Below, piece after piece: positions 21,326 to 33,924 of a DNA stretch of 64,000 bases (positions within the stretch are counted from its first letter, which is position 1; every line of letters starts with the position of its first letter). The notes below the pieces were generated by a model. The model made no database searches and was not told the origin of the DNA. It saw nothing but the letters and a program-made list of their open reading frames with translations. The position numbers and the translations under genes are program-made. Source of the stretch: Orientallactaga sibirica (Eukaryota > Chordata > Mammalia > Rodentia > Dipodidae); assembly GCA_036365145.1 (NCBI GenBank), contig JAEOAD010000031.1:7970001-8034000 (forward strand), given 5' to 3'.

Positions 21326-21345
21326 ATAAATAAAGCTAAGCATCC
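20929..21345 (+). mobile_element. B4-type SINE with (AC)n
   Basis: A tRNA-like head, a B1-like AAAAAGCTGGGCGTGGCCACG segment, CCTCTTGTGTCCACATCCAC, and a CA-rich tail that grew into (AC)n at 21280-21320 give a sense B4. Confidence 0.65.
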
Positions 21346-21497
21346 TCAGATGCATGCACACTGTTTTTGAGAACGTTTCCCTGGTGTTTATTCTTTTTTT
21401 TTTTTTTTAATGTACTGCATTAAGAGTTCTTTTACAGAATACCCCAGAGATAGGTATGGAGGTAGCTGAGATTCATGGCTGAGCCACCTTCAAAATA

Positions 21498-21682
21498 CTA
21501 TTCCTGTTGAATGGGATGGTGCACCCCTGTAATCCTAGCATTTGGGAGGTTGAGGCAGGAGGATCAAAAGTTTGAAGCCAGGCTAGGCAACATAGTTAGT
21601 TGGAACCCAGCTGAGAATACATACCAAGACTCTGTATTAAAAACAAACAAACAAAAACAAGAAACAAAACAAAAAAAAACCT
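21498..21682 (+). mobile_element. Old B1-related SINE
   Basis: ATGGTGCACCCCTGTAATCCT, GAGGCAGGAGGATCAAAAGT and ACTCTGTATTAAAAACAAAC indicate a diverged plus B1-like copy. Confidence 0.65.
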
Positions 21683-22149
21683 ATCCCAGGCTAACAAATG
21701 ACATTTGTTTTATGCAGTGTTATTATGGGCATAAAAGAATGCCTTCATTATTTTTAATTTCCACTATGATTAAGTTAGTAATATACTGGTATGGGAGTGT
21801 TCTTTGGGATAATGAAAATATTCTAAACTTGATCATGGCCATGGGTTCCACAACTCCCTGCATATACCAAAACCTTCTGAATTACACACTTTAAGTGGGT
21901 GAACTGCTTATGCATATATACTTATATAATTTCTTTTGCTCCCTCTTGGCAGAAGCTTCTAGAACCTGCATAGGGCCTGACATGGATCTTTTCCCTCTGC
22001 CACAGGGCAGAGGACATTAATGTTCCAGATGGAAGCTGAACCATTAGCCTGAGTCTTGCTGGGAAGATGATGGGATCATGGCCACAGCTAACCTTCTGTG
22101 GTCAAATAGTATGAGAGAGACATCAATGTTTGTTGTACTTTGAAAAGAC

Positions 22150-22382
22150 CAAAAAAAAAAAAAAAAAAAAACCCCAAAACAGCCAGGCATTGTGGCATAC
22201 ACCTTTAATCCCAGCATCGGGAGACAGAGGTAGGAGGATCGCTGTGAGTTCGAGGCTACCCTGAGACTTCAGAGTGACTTCCACATCAGCCTGGGCTAGA
22301 GTGAGACCCTATCTTGAAACCCCAAAACAAACAAACAAACAAACAAACAAACAAACAAACAAACAAACAAAAAGACAAAAAA
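22150..22382 (+). mobile_element. B1 SINE with (AAAC)n tail
   Basis: A plus B1 (AGCCAGGCATTGTGGCATAC) whose tail became (AAAC)n at 22326-22371. A poly(A) run precedes it at 22150-22171. Confidence 0.88.
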
Positions 22383-25300
22383 GATAAGCCAAAATGAGTG
22401 ACTATACCTTGTGCATGAAGAAGAGGGAACACCAAGAACCTACCACATGCTTGGTGCCTTAACCATCTGCACCACCTTCTTCTGCCACTCAGGAAAGGAT
22501 CTCAGAACCAGTGAGAGGCGTGCTCTTACAGGAAGAGGTTGAACCTTCTCTCATTTAAATGTACAAACTAGCAGAGAGTTACCGAGCTCTGAGTCTTGTT
22601 TAGGGCTTGTGGGTTCCTTGACCTAGCCCACACCATCGACACACTGCGTGGACAGTTGACATTCCCCAGGGTCTTTCAACAGGAGGCAGTGGAGGAGCCC
22701 CGTAAGTCTTTGGGGCTGTTGATCAGAGATGGCCTGGAGTGAACAAGGTGACTTTGGAGCTGGGCTTTGGAGAGAGAATATGGCTTTGAGTTGGTGGACA
22801 GCCTGCTTAGGGAGCAGTAACTACTGACATTGTGGATGTGTATAGCCATTTTTCTCCTTAGATTGCCTCCTGGATCTGTTTAGACACATGTTCCTGGTTC
22901 CAGGCTGTTGAGTCTGGCCATCAGGTAAACTGAAATAATCGCCAAGGGTATAAGACTTGGAAATGGAGCCATTTGTCCATGGAATAGGCCTTTCATAGAT
23001 ATACTGATGGGAGAAGCTTGAGCCAGGACAATATGCGTCTCTAAATGGTGGCTGAGTATGGGAGGGGGCTTATAGGGAGGCCTATCAGTGTGAGAAGTAC
23101 TTTTTAGATACCATAGTGCTAGGTAACCGCACCTAACACAGTCTTGTCTCTCTCCACCGCGTGGTGACCTCACATAAGCTGCTTAACCCATTTCATCTGG
23201 TTCTGCATCTCTAAATTGAGGCACTGTTTAAACAGCCCAGTTCTGTCCTCGCCACATTTTTGCCGATTCTTCTTCGAAGAAAGGTTGGAGCTGCCACAGG
23301 CCTGGGATCACAGAGGGCCAAAGCCAGAGGAAAGCTATGGTCAGTTTGTTTTGACTTTACCCACTTCCTTCTACATGCACAGCCTGCCTCCCTGCAGGGG
23401 CAGGCGTTCCAATACAATGAGTTCCAAGGATATAACTTCAGGGAAACACTTGATGTAAGCAAGGCTTTCATTCATCGATGTGGTTTATGTGCCAGCTTAT
23501 GGTCTAATAGCAGTGGAGACAAATGTCCTCCCACTTTTACACATTGGAATTTATACAGATAGAGAGAGAGGCCAGGTAACGTGCCTGATTCCACAGTTCC
23601 TTCATGGCAGAGCCAGAAGCCGGCTTTAGGTGTTTTGTTTCTGACTTCCACAGCCTATCCTCATAATAACTCTACACCCTATTCTGTGGGCCGTGACCAG
23701 TTCTGTTCCAGCCCAGCTACTGTCAGTTTTGAGGCCGGAAAGGAAAGGTGACAGTCCTTCATTCACAACAGCCCGTCTCAGAACGAGGCTCTCGGGTGGG
23801 ATGGGATGAAGGAATTCCACGGGGCAACCAAAGGAGTACTTACCACCAAATCCTGCTTTCTACCTGGTTGCTGGCAGGATGTGAGTGAGTGGACAGTGCC
23901 CCTTAGCTTAGCAGCTGGCACTCCAAAGGCCATTTGCAGGGGATCACACAGAGTGGGTGCTCAGCAGAGAGAATGGTGATGGGTGATCTAGTACAGACTC
24001 ACTTTTCTTCTCTGTGGTACATGGATTCAGCCATATGTCTTCTATTCCTAGCAGGTATGGGGATATTTTTTTCCCTCCACCATCCCTGGCTGTCTTTGGA
24101 CCATGCCTGCACGTGGTCACTCCATTATAAAATCTGGGGGTGGAATTTGGGTAAGGAAGGGTGGTAGGTCAGATGCGATGAACTCGTATGGCCCTGCTTC
24201 TCCACCCTGAGATTTTTGGGCCTGGGTGCAACTTTAGCCTCTGACCCCTCTCATTACAGTCAAGCTGTTTTTGCTGTAAATACATCGGGGGTTCTAGGTA
24301 CCTGCCTTCTTCACACAGCCCAGCCCCTGCGACATCTGATGACATGGAGCATAGCCTTTCACTTTGCTCTTTTAAACATGTTCTTCTTGCTCTGATTGAG
24401 CCCCAAATGGGTTTTCTGCTGCAGAATTCACTAAGCTGCAGATTTTCAACTGGATGTTCTCAGATGCTGCACATTTATCAGCCGCCTCCAAAGACAGTCA
24501 ATTCCCAGTCCACTGACACCATTAGTCGCCTGGGCGGTTGACTCTCCCAGGGCCTGGTGTAGGAACCATTCCTTGTTCCCCAGTGAGGCAGGTGGCAAGC
24601 TTCCTCAATTGATTTTCTTTTTTTCTGGTCCATTTATGTCTCTACTCCTGACTCCCATGGTCCTGGATTACTCATGTCCTTCCCTAATAACTCCTTTCTG
24701 TTCATTTGTTTCATGGTCAACATTCAGGTCCACTCAGGGCAACATGACCCAGATAATGTGGCCCTGGGCCTCCCTTGCTGGCTTACTGCATGTTATAGTT
24801 CTCTTAGACGAAAGGCCCAAGCTCCCCTTAGGCACTGTGTTCTTCCTGATTCCACACATCTCAATTCTTTAGGGTTCCCCTGGACTGAACTATCAGAGTT
24901 CTTGCTTTTTTTTTTTTTTGTAACCTTGTCAACTTTTAATATTTAAAAACTCAGTTTGATGCTGAGTAAACGTTCTGGCCCTGTGTGCCTCTTAGCCTTG
25001 GGGATTAGACAATGTGTTCATATTTTCCAGTCTTGATTGCTCTCCATAGATTTTCTTTTCTTTCCCCCTCCCCTAAGGCTTCATTACTTCCCATTTGTCC
25101 ACATCTCTTTTGTCCATCTCTCTTGTTAAGGCCAGATTTAGAAAATGAGTTTAGTCCCTTGGCTATTTTGGAGTCATCATTAATTTCTATTCCATCTCAT
25201 TCCTTAGTGAGCTGGCATCTCATGTCTCTTCCTCCCTTGTTTCTTCTCGACGAGTGTGAAGAAGTCTCTCCTCTTCCTGGGTTAACTCCTCTGTCTCCGA

Positions 25301-25554
25301 GGGCTTGCCACCACCCTGAAGAGCCTTGGCACTTTGTGGGTGGTCTTCTGGACGGTTTTGCCATTTGTGACTGCCCTGGGTTTGAAGGGTCCTGAGTGTA
25401 CTAAAGGCATAAACTATGTACTGTTGTTGGCTGACTTTATCTCTGGCTACGGATGGGTTCTTCCCAGACACATCCTGAAACCCATCGGAGAAGTCCAGCC
25501 AGACCTGAAATACACTTGCAGAAAGGGCTGTGTCTTCCATCAATGACAAGGGCA
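22383..25554. other. Unique intronic sequence, 3.2 kb
   Basis: I see no exon, RNA gene or recent repeat. The small ORFs in this stretch have no recognisable family. Confidence 0.5.
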
Positions 25555-25735
25555 AAGACTGGGGATTTTTGTTTGTTTGTTTGTTTTGGTTTGGTTTTTC
25601 GAGGTAGGGTCAGCCCAGGCTGACCTGAGATTCATCTCAGGCTGGCCTCAAACTCATGGTGATCCTCCTACCTCTGCCTCCTACGTGCTGGGATTAAAGG
25701 CATGTGCTACTGTGCCCAGTAAGACTGGGGATTTT
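25555..25735 (-). mobile_element. B1 SINE with perfect duplication
   Basis: The minus B1 begins with a (GTTT)n tail and lies between two copies of AAGACTGGGGATTTT (25555-25569 and 25721-25735). Confidence 0.95.
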
Positions 25736-25922
25736 AAAAAAGTGTTTTCTTGCCAGGCGTGGTGGCACATGCCTTTAATCCCAGCACTCAGGAGGCAGCG
25801 GTAGGAGGATTGCCATGAGTTCGAGGCCATCCTGAGACTACATAGTGAATTCCAGGCCAGCCTGAGCTAGAGCGAGACCCTTCCTCAAAAAACCAAAAAA
25901 AGAAAAAAAAAAGTGTTTTCTT
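25736..25922 (+). mobile_element. B1 SINE with perfect duplication
   Basis: The plus B1 (GCCAGGCGTGGTGGCACATG to an A-rich tail) lies between copies of AAAAGTGTTTTCTTG at about 25738 and 25908. It is head-to-head with the B1 just upstream. Confidence 0.95.
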
Positions 25923-27532
25923 GATACTAAGTATGTGTCTGAAGAATGAGTGCACGATTGGAAAATATGAAAAGAACACTTTGGAATGAGGTGGTAAGCC
26001 TTAATTTGGCTTTGCCATCTCTTTGCTTTTGTATTTTGGGGTAAAGGGTGTGAGTCCCAGGTTCTTCCCTGAAACACTGGAGAATAAGCCCCTCTTAACC
26101 AGACTACTGGTGAGGATTTAAAGAGTAGTCATGAAACATGTGCTCTCAGCCGCTGTGCACAGTAGGTGCTTGGTAACTGGTAAGTCCTGCATGCGAAAGC
26201 TATTTCAGAAGTTCAGTCCTTGTTAAAGGCATTTGAGTATCTAACCTCTGAAGTAGCCTTTTCTGAAATAGTCTTCTGTGGGATTTGGTCCCATTGCAAG
26301 GGTCAATCAAAATGCACTTGGTGAGAGGTGGAGAGTGCTGATGGAGAGCTGGTTGGAGCCGGGTAGACGCCCTGCAGTTCTTCCGGGGCAGGCGCCGAAC
26401 TTGAACCCATACACCCTGGCCAGCTCTTGGGAGGCGCAGCGTTATCACCACAGAGGGAGTTTTGTCAGTGTATCATTGTTCTCTTCAATGAGGGAATCGG
26501 GAAGTAGAGGAAACAGAAGTAGCAACTTGTAGCGAGGTGTGTTGGGGAGTATAAGAATCAGATGTGGAGCGTGTGATGCACAGGTCACGTCGCTAAGCAT
26601 CCGCTGCCACCCATTTTAGCTCCTTTTCTCACACAGATGTTCCTCTTTGCTTCATTGCTCCATCTCAGAGCTTACATCTGCATGACCTTATTGTTGTTAA
26701 GCCTTGGGCTTTTTCCATGATTTCTGAGCCACTGCACAGGGTAATAGTCAGTCATGTTGCCAGATTGCACAGGTGACAGGTTGAAGTCCTTAGAGGGCCT
26801 GGCGTGTAGAGGATGCTTTAGGGCCACCTGACATTGTTTGTTTGTTTGTTTGAAGTGATGGTCTGCATCTGTCTTTCTTGCACGGGGGACTTTGCTAATA
26901 ACTAGAGTTGGCTGTAGTTGGGGTTAGGGCACTTATCTCAGTTTGTCTGACTTTCTAGAGTGAAGATGGCTCAGGAGTCCTTAGGAAATGTGCAGTGGGC
27001 CTGTTGAGATCTGGAACCCAAAGCCCAAGGCCTAAGGATATGGCCATCTGCTCCTTCTGCCACCTCTCATGCTGTGGTAGTGTGGCCATGTTGTTATGGG
27101 GTGCAGCAGCCAAGACCTGCCCTTTAGAGAATGGAGAAATGGCTTCTTCTTTATACCTTACAGTACAGATGAGGTCCTATTGCTGGCCTCTCCTTCAGGG
27201 TCATCGTGATGACTGGGTGAACAGTGGTGTGCAGGGGCCTTGACAAGCACTTAAGAGGCTATCCAGGGGCATGTTGTATCCTGTGGTCGTTTTGGGGGTA
27301 CGGACAATGTCGATCTGCAGTGTTGTCTTTCCATGCTCCTTGGAGTTCAGCGCTCCAGATAAGTGGTTGCTACTGGGTGACACATCCTCATTAAAGCATA
27401 GAGCTTGGGGGTGGGGGTGGGGGGGAAGCATAGAAACTTGGCTAAAATACTTTGTCATCTTTCATGTTGCCAAAAGTGTTGACAAACATGCAGTGTTGCC
27501 TCAGTTTGAAGATCAAGTTATAAAGAATTTGT
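25923..27532. other. Unique intronic sequence, 1.6 kb
   Basis: No gene is seen. A weak MIR 3' end is possible at about 26100-26180, and 26331-26450 is relatively CpG-rich without a recognised function. Confidence 0.45.
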
Positions 27533-27551
27533 AAAGAATGTTGGTGATGAA

Positions 27552-27765
27552 GGCTGGAGAGATGGCTTAGCGGTTAAGGTGCCTGCCTGCTAAGCCTAAG
27601 ACTGCCTGTTCGATTCTCTAGGTCCCATGTTTAGCCAGACACAAAGTGACGCAAGGGCGCAATGCCACAAGGGGGTGCACGCATCTGGAGTTTGTTCACA
27701 ATGGCTGAGAGGCTGCTGGCCTGCTCATTCTCTCTCTCTCAAAAAAAAAAAAAAAAAAAAAAAAA
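27552..27765 (+). mobile_element. DIP-type SINE, probably young
   Basis: The plus copy has an unbroken A tail of about 28 nt and a perfect 19-bp duplication, AAAGAATGTTGGTGATGAA, at 27533-27551 and 27766-27784. Confidence 0.96.
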
Positions 27766-27784
27766 AAAGAATGTTGGTGATGAA

Positions 27785-28420
27785 AATGACACCAAACTCA
27801 CCCCTAGAGGCATGGTTCCCCCCTTTCTTTCCTAGAGCCTGACATTTAGCTCTTGACGCGCTCAGGCTTGGACTCCTACAGAATCCACCCACCATAGTCC
27901 TCGGTGCTTTCGTATGAATGCTTCAGTTCTCTCCAGGGATGTCTACTGAGGTTCTCTTTTGTCACAGACAAAGAAACCAAGGTGACTTCTGTTTAGGTCA
28001 TTGATTTTAGGGGTGAGTTTGGGGTGGGAGTGAGAGACAGTGTAGCGATAGTTATACAATACGGCAAGGATTTGACTCCCTGCGAGCAGTTAGCAGAGGA
28101 CGTGATGTGGCTCTGGAGAAGGGGAGGCACACAGCAGGGACAGCTTCCTGGGGTGAGGACAGACAGCTTGAAACCTGACAGCGGGCAGGAGCTGGCATCT
28201 GAGAAAGGCTTGATGGGGGAAGTGGTGAGGGCTGTTCGAGGTAGAAGGGATTGGACGCTGTCTGTCCAAAGGCAGCTGGAATCAGCCTGACAAGATGGTC
28301 CTTTACTCTTCACTGTGGCCCCATGGTCACACATTCAGAAGGACTGGAATCTTTATGTATGTGTTGCTTTGCTCATTACTGTCATAGAATGTAAGGAAGA
28401 AGTAACTTAAGGGATGAAAA
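27785..28420. other. Unique intronic sequence
   Basis: Nothing recognisable is seen here. Confidence 0.5.
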
Positions 28421-28710
28421 CTTGATTCTGGCTCAGAGTTCAAGGAGCTCCAGTCCCTTTTGGCTGGTAAGGCATGGTAGAAGGCAGCTCCAGCTGTGCG
28501 GGTGGGAACTTATCGCATGCCCACTTACATCTTCACAGGGATCAGAAGGCAAAAGAGACTGCAAGTGGGTCCAGGCTAACCCCTCAAGGCTTGTCCCCCA
28601 GCAACATATTTCTTTTAGCTAAATCGCACCTCCCCAAAGCTCTACAACAACCCTCAATAGTGCCACCAGCTGGGGACCAGGTGTTTGCATACAAGAGCCT
28701 GAGAGATATT
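28421..28710 (+). repeat. Rodent dispersed repeat, family uncertain
   Basis: GGCATGGTAGAAGGCAGCTC and GTGCCACCAGCTGGGGACCAG resemble copies at 49.8 and 53.9 kb. A 162-codon ORF at 28474-28962 crosses this repeat and resembles no known protein. Confidence 0.5.
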
Positions 28711-29059
28711 CCACATTCCAATGGTGACACTTTGCTTCCGAGAGTACCTCCTCTTGCGTGTGGGCCCTATAATATGAGATCTCACGCACTGGGGCAGCAG
28801 TTAATCAATGCAGCACAAAGACAATTGAGGGCCGCAGAAGAACAGGGCCTCTTCTCTGTGCACATCACCCGCTGCCGGCTGTACCACGTGATTTCCCTGT
28901 ACCTCCTTCCACAGGGACATCCTGATGCTTCCTCACCAGAGGCCCAGCCTCTCTCACATTAAATTGTCCTAAGTACCACAACATCCTAAAAGATGTCCCT
29001 AGAGCTACCTCCCTCTACCTCATCTTCTGTTTGTTTTCAATGAAACCTGCAAGGAGGTT

Positions 29060-29372
29060 GTGTTAGGATTTTAATCTCATCGTGTACATGTGTGTTTGCA
29101 TAATTACATTTGGGTGAGCCTACTTGACTTGGGGACATGTGTGGAGGTCCGAGGACAATTGTGGACTTAGGTCCTCACTTTCCACCTTGTATGGCACTAT
29201 GTATTTGTCATGCTAGCTGGTCTATAAACTTCTGGGCAACTCTCCTGTCTCTGCCTCCCTTCTTGCTGTAGGTATTATAGTTGTCCACCAGTGTCTGTCT
29301 GGAGTTCTGGGGTTCTGCCCTTGGGTAACTCATGCTTGTGCAGCAGACACCTTATGCACTGAGCCAGCTTCC
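29060..29372 (-). mobile_element. B4-type SINE, diverged
   Basis: GTGGAGGTCCGAGGACAATTG, CCTGTCTCTGCCTCCCTTCT and ACTCATGCTTGTGCAGCAGA to CACTGAGCCAGCTTCCCATCC give the antisense B4 order. Confidence 0.62.
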
Positions 29373-31550
29373 CATCCCTCTTAATCTCATCTTCTTAAAT
29401 TCGACTCAGATGCTCTTAAGATGTGATTCAGCCCCTGCCTCTGTCTCCCAGGTGATCTCTGTCTGTGCAGAAAACCGGATGGGCAGCAGGTTAGGAGTGC
29501 GGGACCAGTCTTAGAACCATCCCACTGGCTTGCCTATGCCTACTCTGGTGCTCTTTGTGCCATCCACCCTGGACATCCCAATCTGCCCACTGTTCATGCC
29601 ACTTGCCTAGGCTGTGCTCTTCTTTGGGAGGTGTCTGGTCAGCCCCAGATTGCTTTACTTCGTGCCTACTCCTTCCTCAGGTTTCAGCTCTAGGCTAGCT
29701 GAGTGGAGCCAAAGGCCAAAAGGCACCCAGTAAGATTGGCAAGGCTGCAGGTCATGGAAAGCAATTTGTTCAGCCTGTTCTGATCTCAGGGAATCTGACT
29801 GAAGACAGTGTTATGGTCTCTCAGAGAAAGTACCCCAGGAGTTCCTGCCCGACAGGGGAAGTAAGATGACCCCAGTTTCCGCTCACCCCAGTGCTTTCCT
29901 CCAAGAGGGAAAGGGCAAGGTACTTAAGTCCTCTTGTTCTGTTCTGCCTTTGGCAAACACAACTATGCCAGGTTTGTATCTGACCCTTCCAGGCGACAGG
30001 GGGACTGTCCCTTCACATGCCAGCCATCTCTTTATAGTTCAGGAACCTCTGAAGACATCAGGAAGGGTGGCGTTTTCAGAGGGCAACTGTGTGCTCCTTA
30101 TTTATTGTGTGAAAAGAAAACAAATTAAGCCCTTGTAATTATACAGTCAGACACGTTTTTAAGTAAAGCTTAAGCAGTCAAAACTCTATTTAGAATATTA
30201 ATAATTGCATTCCTGAGCCCTGATCCCCAGCAGCTTCTGTCTTTCTCTTTTTCCTATCTCGTCCCAGTGGTCTCTGTTCATTGGTACAGACCTTTGCTTG
30301 GCCCTGAGCCATCTCGGGGAAAACCTGGCTGTCTCTGACTCGGCAGCCTGCAACGCCCACACTGGACTTTTCAAAGATCATGAACGGCATGTATTAAGTG
30401 ATGGCACAGGAGTGGGACTGTGCTAGGGGTTTCTTGTCCTGCCATCACCTCCCTCATGTTGATTTAAGGACACAAGTAGTGGAGTCCATCTGAACTAGGC
30501 TCTCTTCCCAGCTTGACTACTGACCTGCTGGGAGACCTTACTCAAGTCATATAATCTCTTTAAGCTGGTGATAAAATCACATCCCTCATAGACTTCTGTA
30601 CTGACTTGGAAGAGGTAATGGGTTTGAAATTCTGGTGTATAGCAAGTCCCTTTCTTGTCTGTGTTTTGGCATCATACCCTTGCCAGAATTCTAGAGACTG
30701 GCAGATTTCTATTGCTGGGCCTGGAACACATGGGACCTCATTAGCTATCTTGAGAAAACCACACATAGGATGGGTGGGTCAGTTTGGGGACCTCAAGAGT
30801 AGGGCCAGTCAGTGACACTGTGTGGCATGTTGTTCTCAGGGTCTCCTCTGCATGTTGTGCTGTTCTGAACGGTCTCCATGACAAGTGTCCTATTGTGACT
30901 AATGATCAATTCCCTGTAATCCACAGACTATAGTGCTTCATAAACACATCTCATAAGGACCATCTCCTTTCCTAGGCACTATTACGATGAAGCAGCAATT
31001 ACTATCGTCCCTGTTTTATTCAGGAGGAACCCAAGGGAGCAAATTGCCTGAGGTCACATAACCAGAAGTAGTGGAGTGTGACTGTGGGCCCTGGTCTCAG
31101 ACTCCTAGCCCCATGTCCTTGATCCTATACTGAGTAATTTCCTCAGCTATTGCCAGTCCCTAGGAGAACAGTGACCTGCTTTGTGGTGCTGCTGCAACAC
31201 TTACCATGGGTCAGTGGCCACCTTGCTGTGTTTCTTAGTTCCATTCTTGTGACATGGAAAATTTACAGCAATCTTGGTTTTACTGGTGATGTTATAGCAC
31301 TTTGGCCATTGCCTGGAAGTAACTGGAAAATAGTTGGAAAATATGAAAAGAATGTTTGGTTCAAAGGCTACATCAGGCAATTATATGGATAGCACAATGA
31401 CGGGCCTTGGGAGATGCAGACAACAGGTGCTGCAGTGTCTCCTTGGGACACTGCCTGTGCTTCAAGGTGGGGAAAGGACAGGGACTTCTAAGGCAAAACT
31501 TGGCCTAGTTGGGCCTAGTTGAGGTTGGAATATGCAATCTAGTTGGGAAG
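29373..31550. other. Mostly unique intron with MIR-like patches
   Basis: MIR-like stretches are suggested at about 30485-30600 (sense) and 30970-31130 (antisense, GCCTGAGGTCACATAACCAG). I see no exon. Confidence 0.45.
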
Positions 31551-31561
31551 ATAAAATGAGC

Positions 31562-31825
31562 TTTCTTCTTCTGCTTCTGCTGCTGCTGCTGCTGCCCCTT
31601 CTTCTTCTTCCCCTTCTTCTTCTTCTTCTTCTTCTTCTTCTTCTTCTTCTTCTTCTTCTTCTTCTTCTTCTTCTTCTTCTTCTTCTTCTTCTTTTTCTTC
31701 TTCTTCTTCTTCCTCCTCCTCCTCCTCCTCCCCCCCCTCCTCCTCCTCCTCCTCCTCCTCCTCCTCCTCCTCCTCCTCCTCCTCTTCTTCTTCTTCTTCT
31801 TCTTCTTCTTTTTATTATTATTATT
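31562..31825. repeat. Compound triplet array in a B1 tail
   Basis: On the + strand a short (CTG)n (31576-31595) leads to about 26 perfect CTT units ending near 31692, then (CCT)n interrupted by a C run, (CTT)n again, and (ATT)n. Predicted poly-Leu/Pro and poly-Arg/Gly proteins across it are artefacts. Confidence 0.96.
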
Positions 31826-31974
31826 ATTTTTTTTTTTTTGGTTTTTGTCACTCTAGTTCAGGCTGACCTGGAATTCACTATGTAGTCTCAGGGTGGCCTC
31901 GAAGTCATGGTGATCCTCCTACCTCTGCCTCCTGAGTGCTGGGATTAAAGGCGTGTGCCACCATGCCTGGCTCC
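31826..31974 (-). mobile_element. B1 SINE
   Basis: The minus B1 carries the triplet array on its tail side. TAAAATGAGCTTTCTT at 31552-31567 and 31975-31990 encloses both B1 and array. Confidence 0.94.
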
Positions 31975-32111
31975 TAAAATGAGCTTTCTTAGGCCAGTGA
32001 TGCCAGTTGGTGCTAACCATACTGGGCAGGAATTTGTAGATCTGGAAAGAAAGGGCATGGATCTTACATTTGTTCTTGAGGCAATATTTGCAGTAGTATA
32101 TAGGGAGAGGG

Positions 32112-32144
32112 AGTGTGTGTGTGTGTGTGTGTATGTGTGTGTGT
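32112..32144. repeat. (GT)n microsatellite
   Basis: A GT run with one GTAT interruption. Confidence 0.9.
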
Positions 32145-32221
32145 ACATACTCAAAAGCAAACAGGGAACAAAGCCAAAGCCAAGAGAGAAAGATGGACAA
32201 GTATTTATTGTATCAAGATCC

Positions 32222-32410
32222 ATGTTAGGCACTCTTCCAGCAATAGTGCTATTTAAATAACTCATATTCTGTGTGTTTTACAAGTTGAGGACTCTGGGGT
32301 TCAGAAAAGTTATGTAACTTGCCCAAGGTCACACAACCAGTCAAGATGGATTTATATCCATAAATGCCTGCTCCAGAATTCATGTTCTTTTTATTATAAG
32401 TAGTGCAAAA
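32222..32410 (-). mobile_element. MIR-like SINE
   Basis: GTTAGGCACTCTTCCAGCAA, TAACTTGCCCAAGGTCACAC and GCCTGCTCCAGAATTCATGT are classic antisense MIR segments. Confidence 0.75.
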
Positions 32411-33155
32411 GTCACTTGAATTCTCTAAGCACAATGAGGAACCTAACATTCTCAAACATTAAGATCTTATTTCTTCTGGGACCAGTCACTGTTTTTCTTT
32501 ACCCACCTCAGTTTTCCTGGGCCCTCTCTCAGGATTCAGCACCACGGCTAGGGCTCAACGTTGCGTCCTCCCTTCCCTTCCCTCAGGGCACATGTGAACA
32601 GCTTCCCTGATACAGGTGACAAGACTCTGACCCTTCTGACACAATCATAGCTCCTGCTGGCTAACCTGTGACCTTAAGTAACTGTCACCACCATGGCTGC
32701 CACAAGAGCTGTGCATGTGTGGTCCCTAGACATGTGTTTTCCAGTCTGTCTGGTGGGGTGCAGACCTGCGGGTGAGCAGTGAGAAGAGTGCTCCCACCTC
32801 ACCCCAGGATAGGACTGTGATGTGAGATTGGGTTGTCCTGAATTGAGGAATCGTATAGGACCATGGGATGGTGGAGGACTGTGAGCTGCAATGGTCTTCT
32901 TTCTTCCCAGACAGAGCCCCTGGGGTCAACTGTTGTGCTTCTGTTGAATGGGGCCTGGACATGTCATGCGTTTTCTCACATGTGTGGCTAGAAGAGATCA
33001 GAATAAGGGAGCAGCATAGGAGAGCTGGCTGAGTTCTGCCCACTGTGCATTTGCCCGTCATGGTAGCATGCTTTCTTCATTCTTGGAAGGCTTTTTCCTA
33101 CAAGATACAAAAGCAGTCTCTTTCTGGGGATCAAGGCAACTTCTGACTCATGGGT
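32411..33155. other. Unique intronic sequence
   Basis: No gene or repeat is recognised before the CA run. Confidence 0.5.
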
Positions 33156-33198
33156 ACACACACACACACACACACACATACACACACACACACACACA
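33156..33198. repeat. (CA)n microsatellite
   Basis: A CA run with one ATA interruption. Confidence 0.93.
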
Positions 33199-33261
33199 TG
33201 ATATTGACATACTCACAGTATGAATTTTGAAATTAAACACAATCACTTGACTTTGTTTTAA

Positions 33262-33450
33262 CATTAACAGCTTCATGACCTTGGATTGGCTACCTCACCT
33301 CTAAGCCATGGATTCGTTATCTCTCCAATGAGAACCAATCATCATAATAACACGGACCATAAAATGTTGTCAGGAAGATTCAGTGAAGAAATATCTTTAA
33401 AGCATATAGTGATTAGTGCCTAACAAGCACTCAATAATTGTTGTTCATTA
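33262..33450 (+). mobile_element. MIR-like SINE
   Basis: AGCTTCATGACCTTGGATTGG, CAATGAGAACCAATCATCAT and GCCTAACAAGCACTCAATAAT follow the sense MIR order. Confidence 0.72.
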
Positions 33451-33924
33451 TTTTGATTTCTCAGAAAATGATTTCTGTATCCCAATTTTCTTCAGTTTAC
33501 TCACATGATTATTGTTAATAAGTATGGGAAAGTCCCCATAGCAGGGGAAATGATTAGAAAATTAATGATTTGTTTGCACTTATGTTCAAAGCTCAAGGTT
33601 TTAAATGAAGCTGGTGTCAGCCACAGTAGAGATGATAGAAGAATTTGCCTAGTTTGCTCCCTGGTCAATGCAAGACTTGTGAAAATCAAACATGCCAAGA
33701 ATGCAGATTTTCTTCTGCAGTGATTGTGATCAAGGTACAAACTCCCTTCAGCTTTGTGCAAAGAATAATATATCAACAGAAACAGATTTCACAAATGCTA
33801 ATGTTCACAGCCACCCCAGGAGGGCCAGCCTTTGACTGGCCCACATCCTCATGTTCTTTTATTCTTTTCTCCTCCTCATTTCTGTAAGTCTCAATTCAAA
33901 CTTCCTTGTCTCAATAGAGAAATG

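Noticed and set aside
22326..22371. CRISPR-like regular repeat
   Set aside because: It is a plain (AAAC)n tail of a B1. No spaced direct repeats exist in the window and the genome is mammalian.
28474..28962. 162-codon plus-strand ORF
   Set aside because: It crosses a dispersed repeat, has no recognisable domain, and such a length is expected by chance in 64 kb.
31462..31885. Poly-Leu/Pro and poly-Arg/Gly ORFs
   Set aside because: They are readings of the triplet array in a B1 tail.
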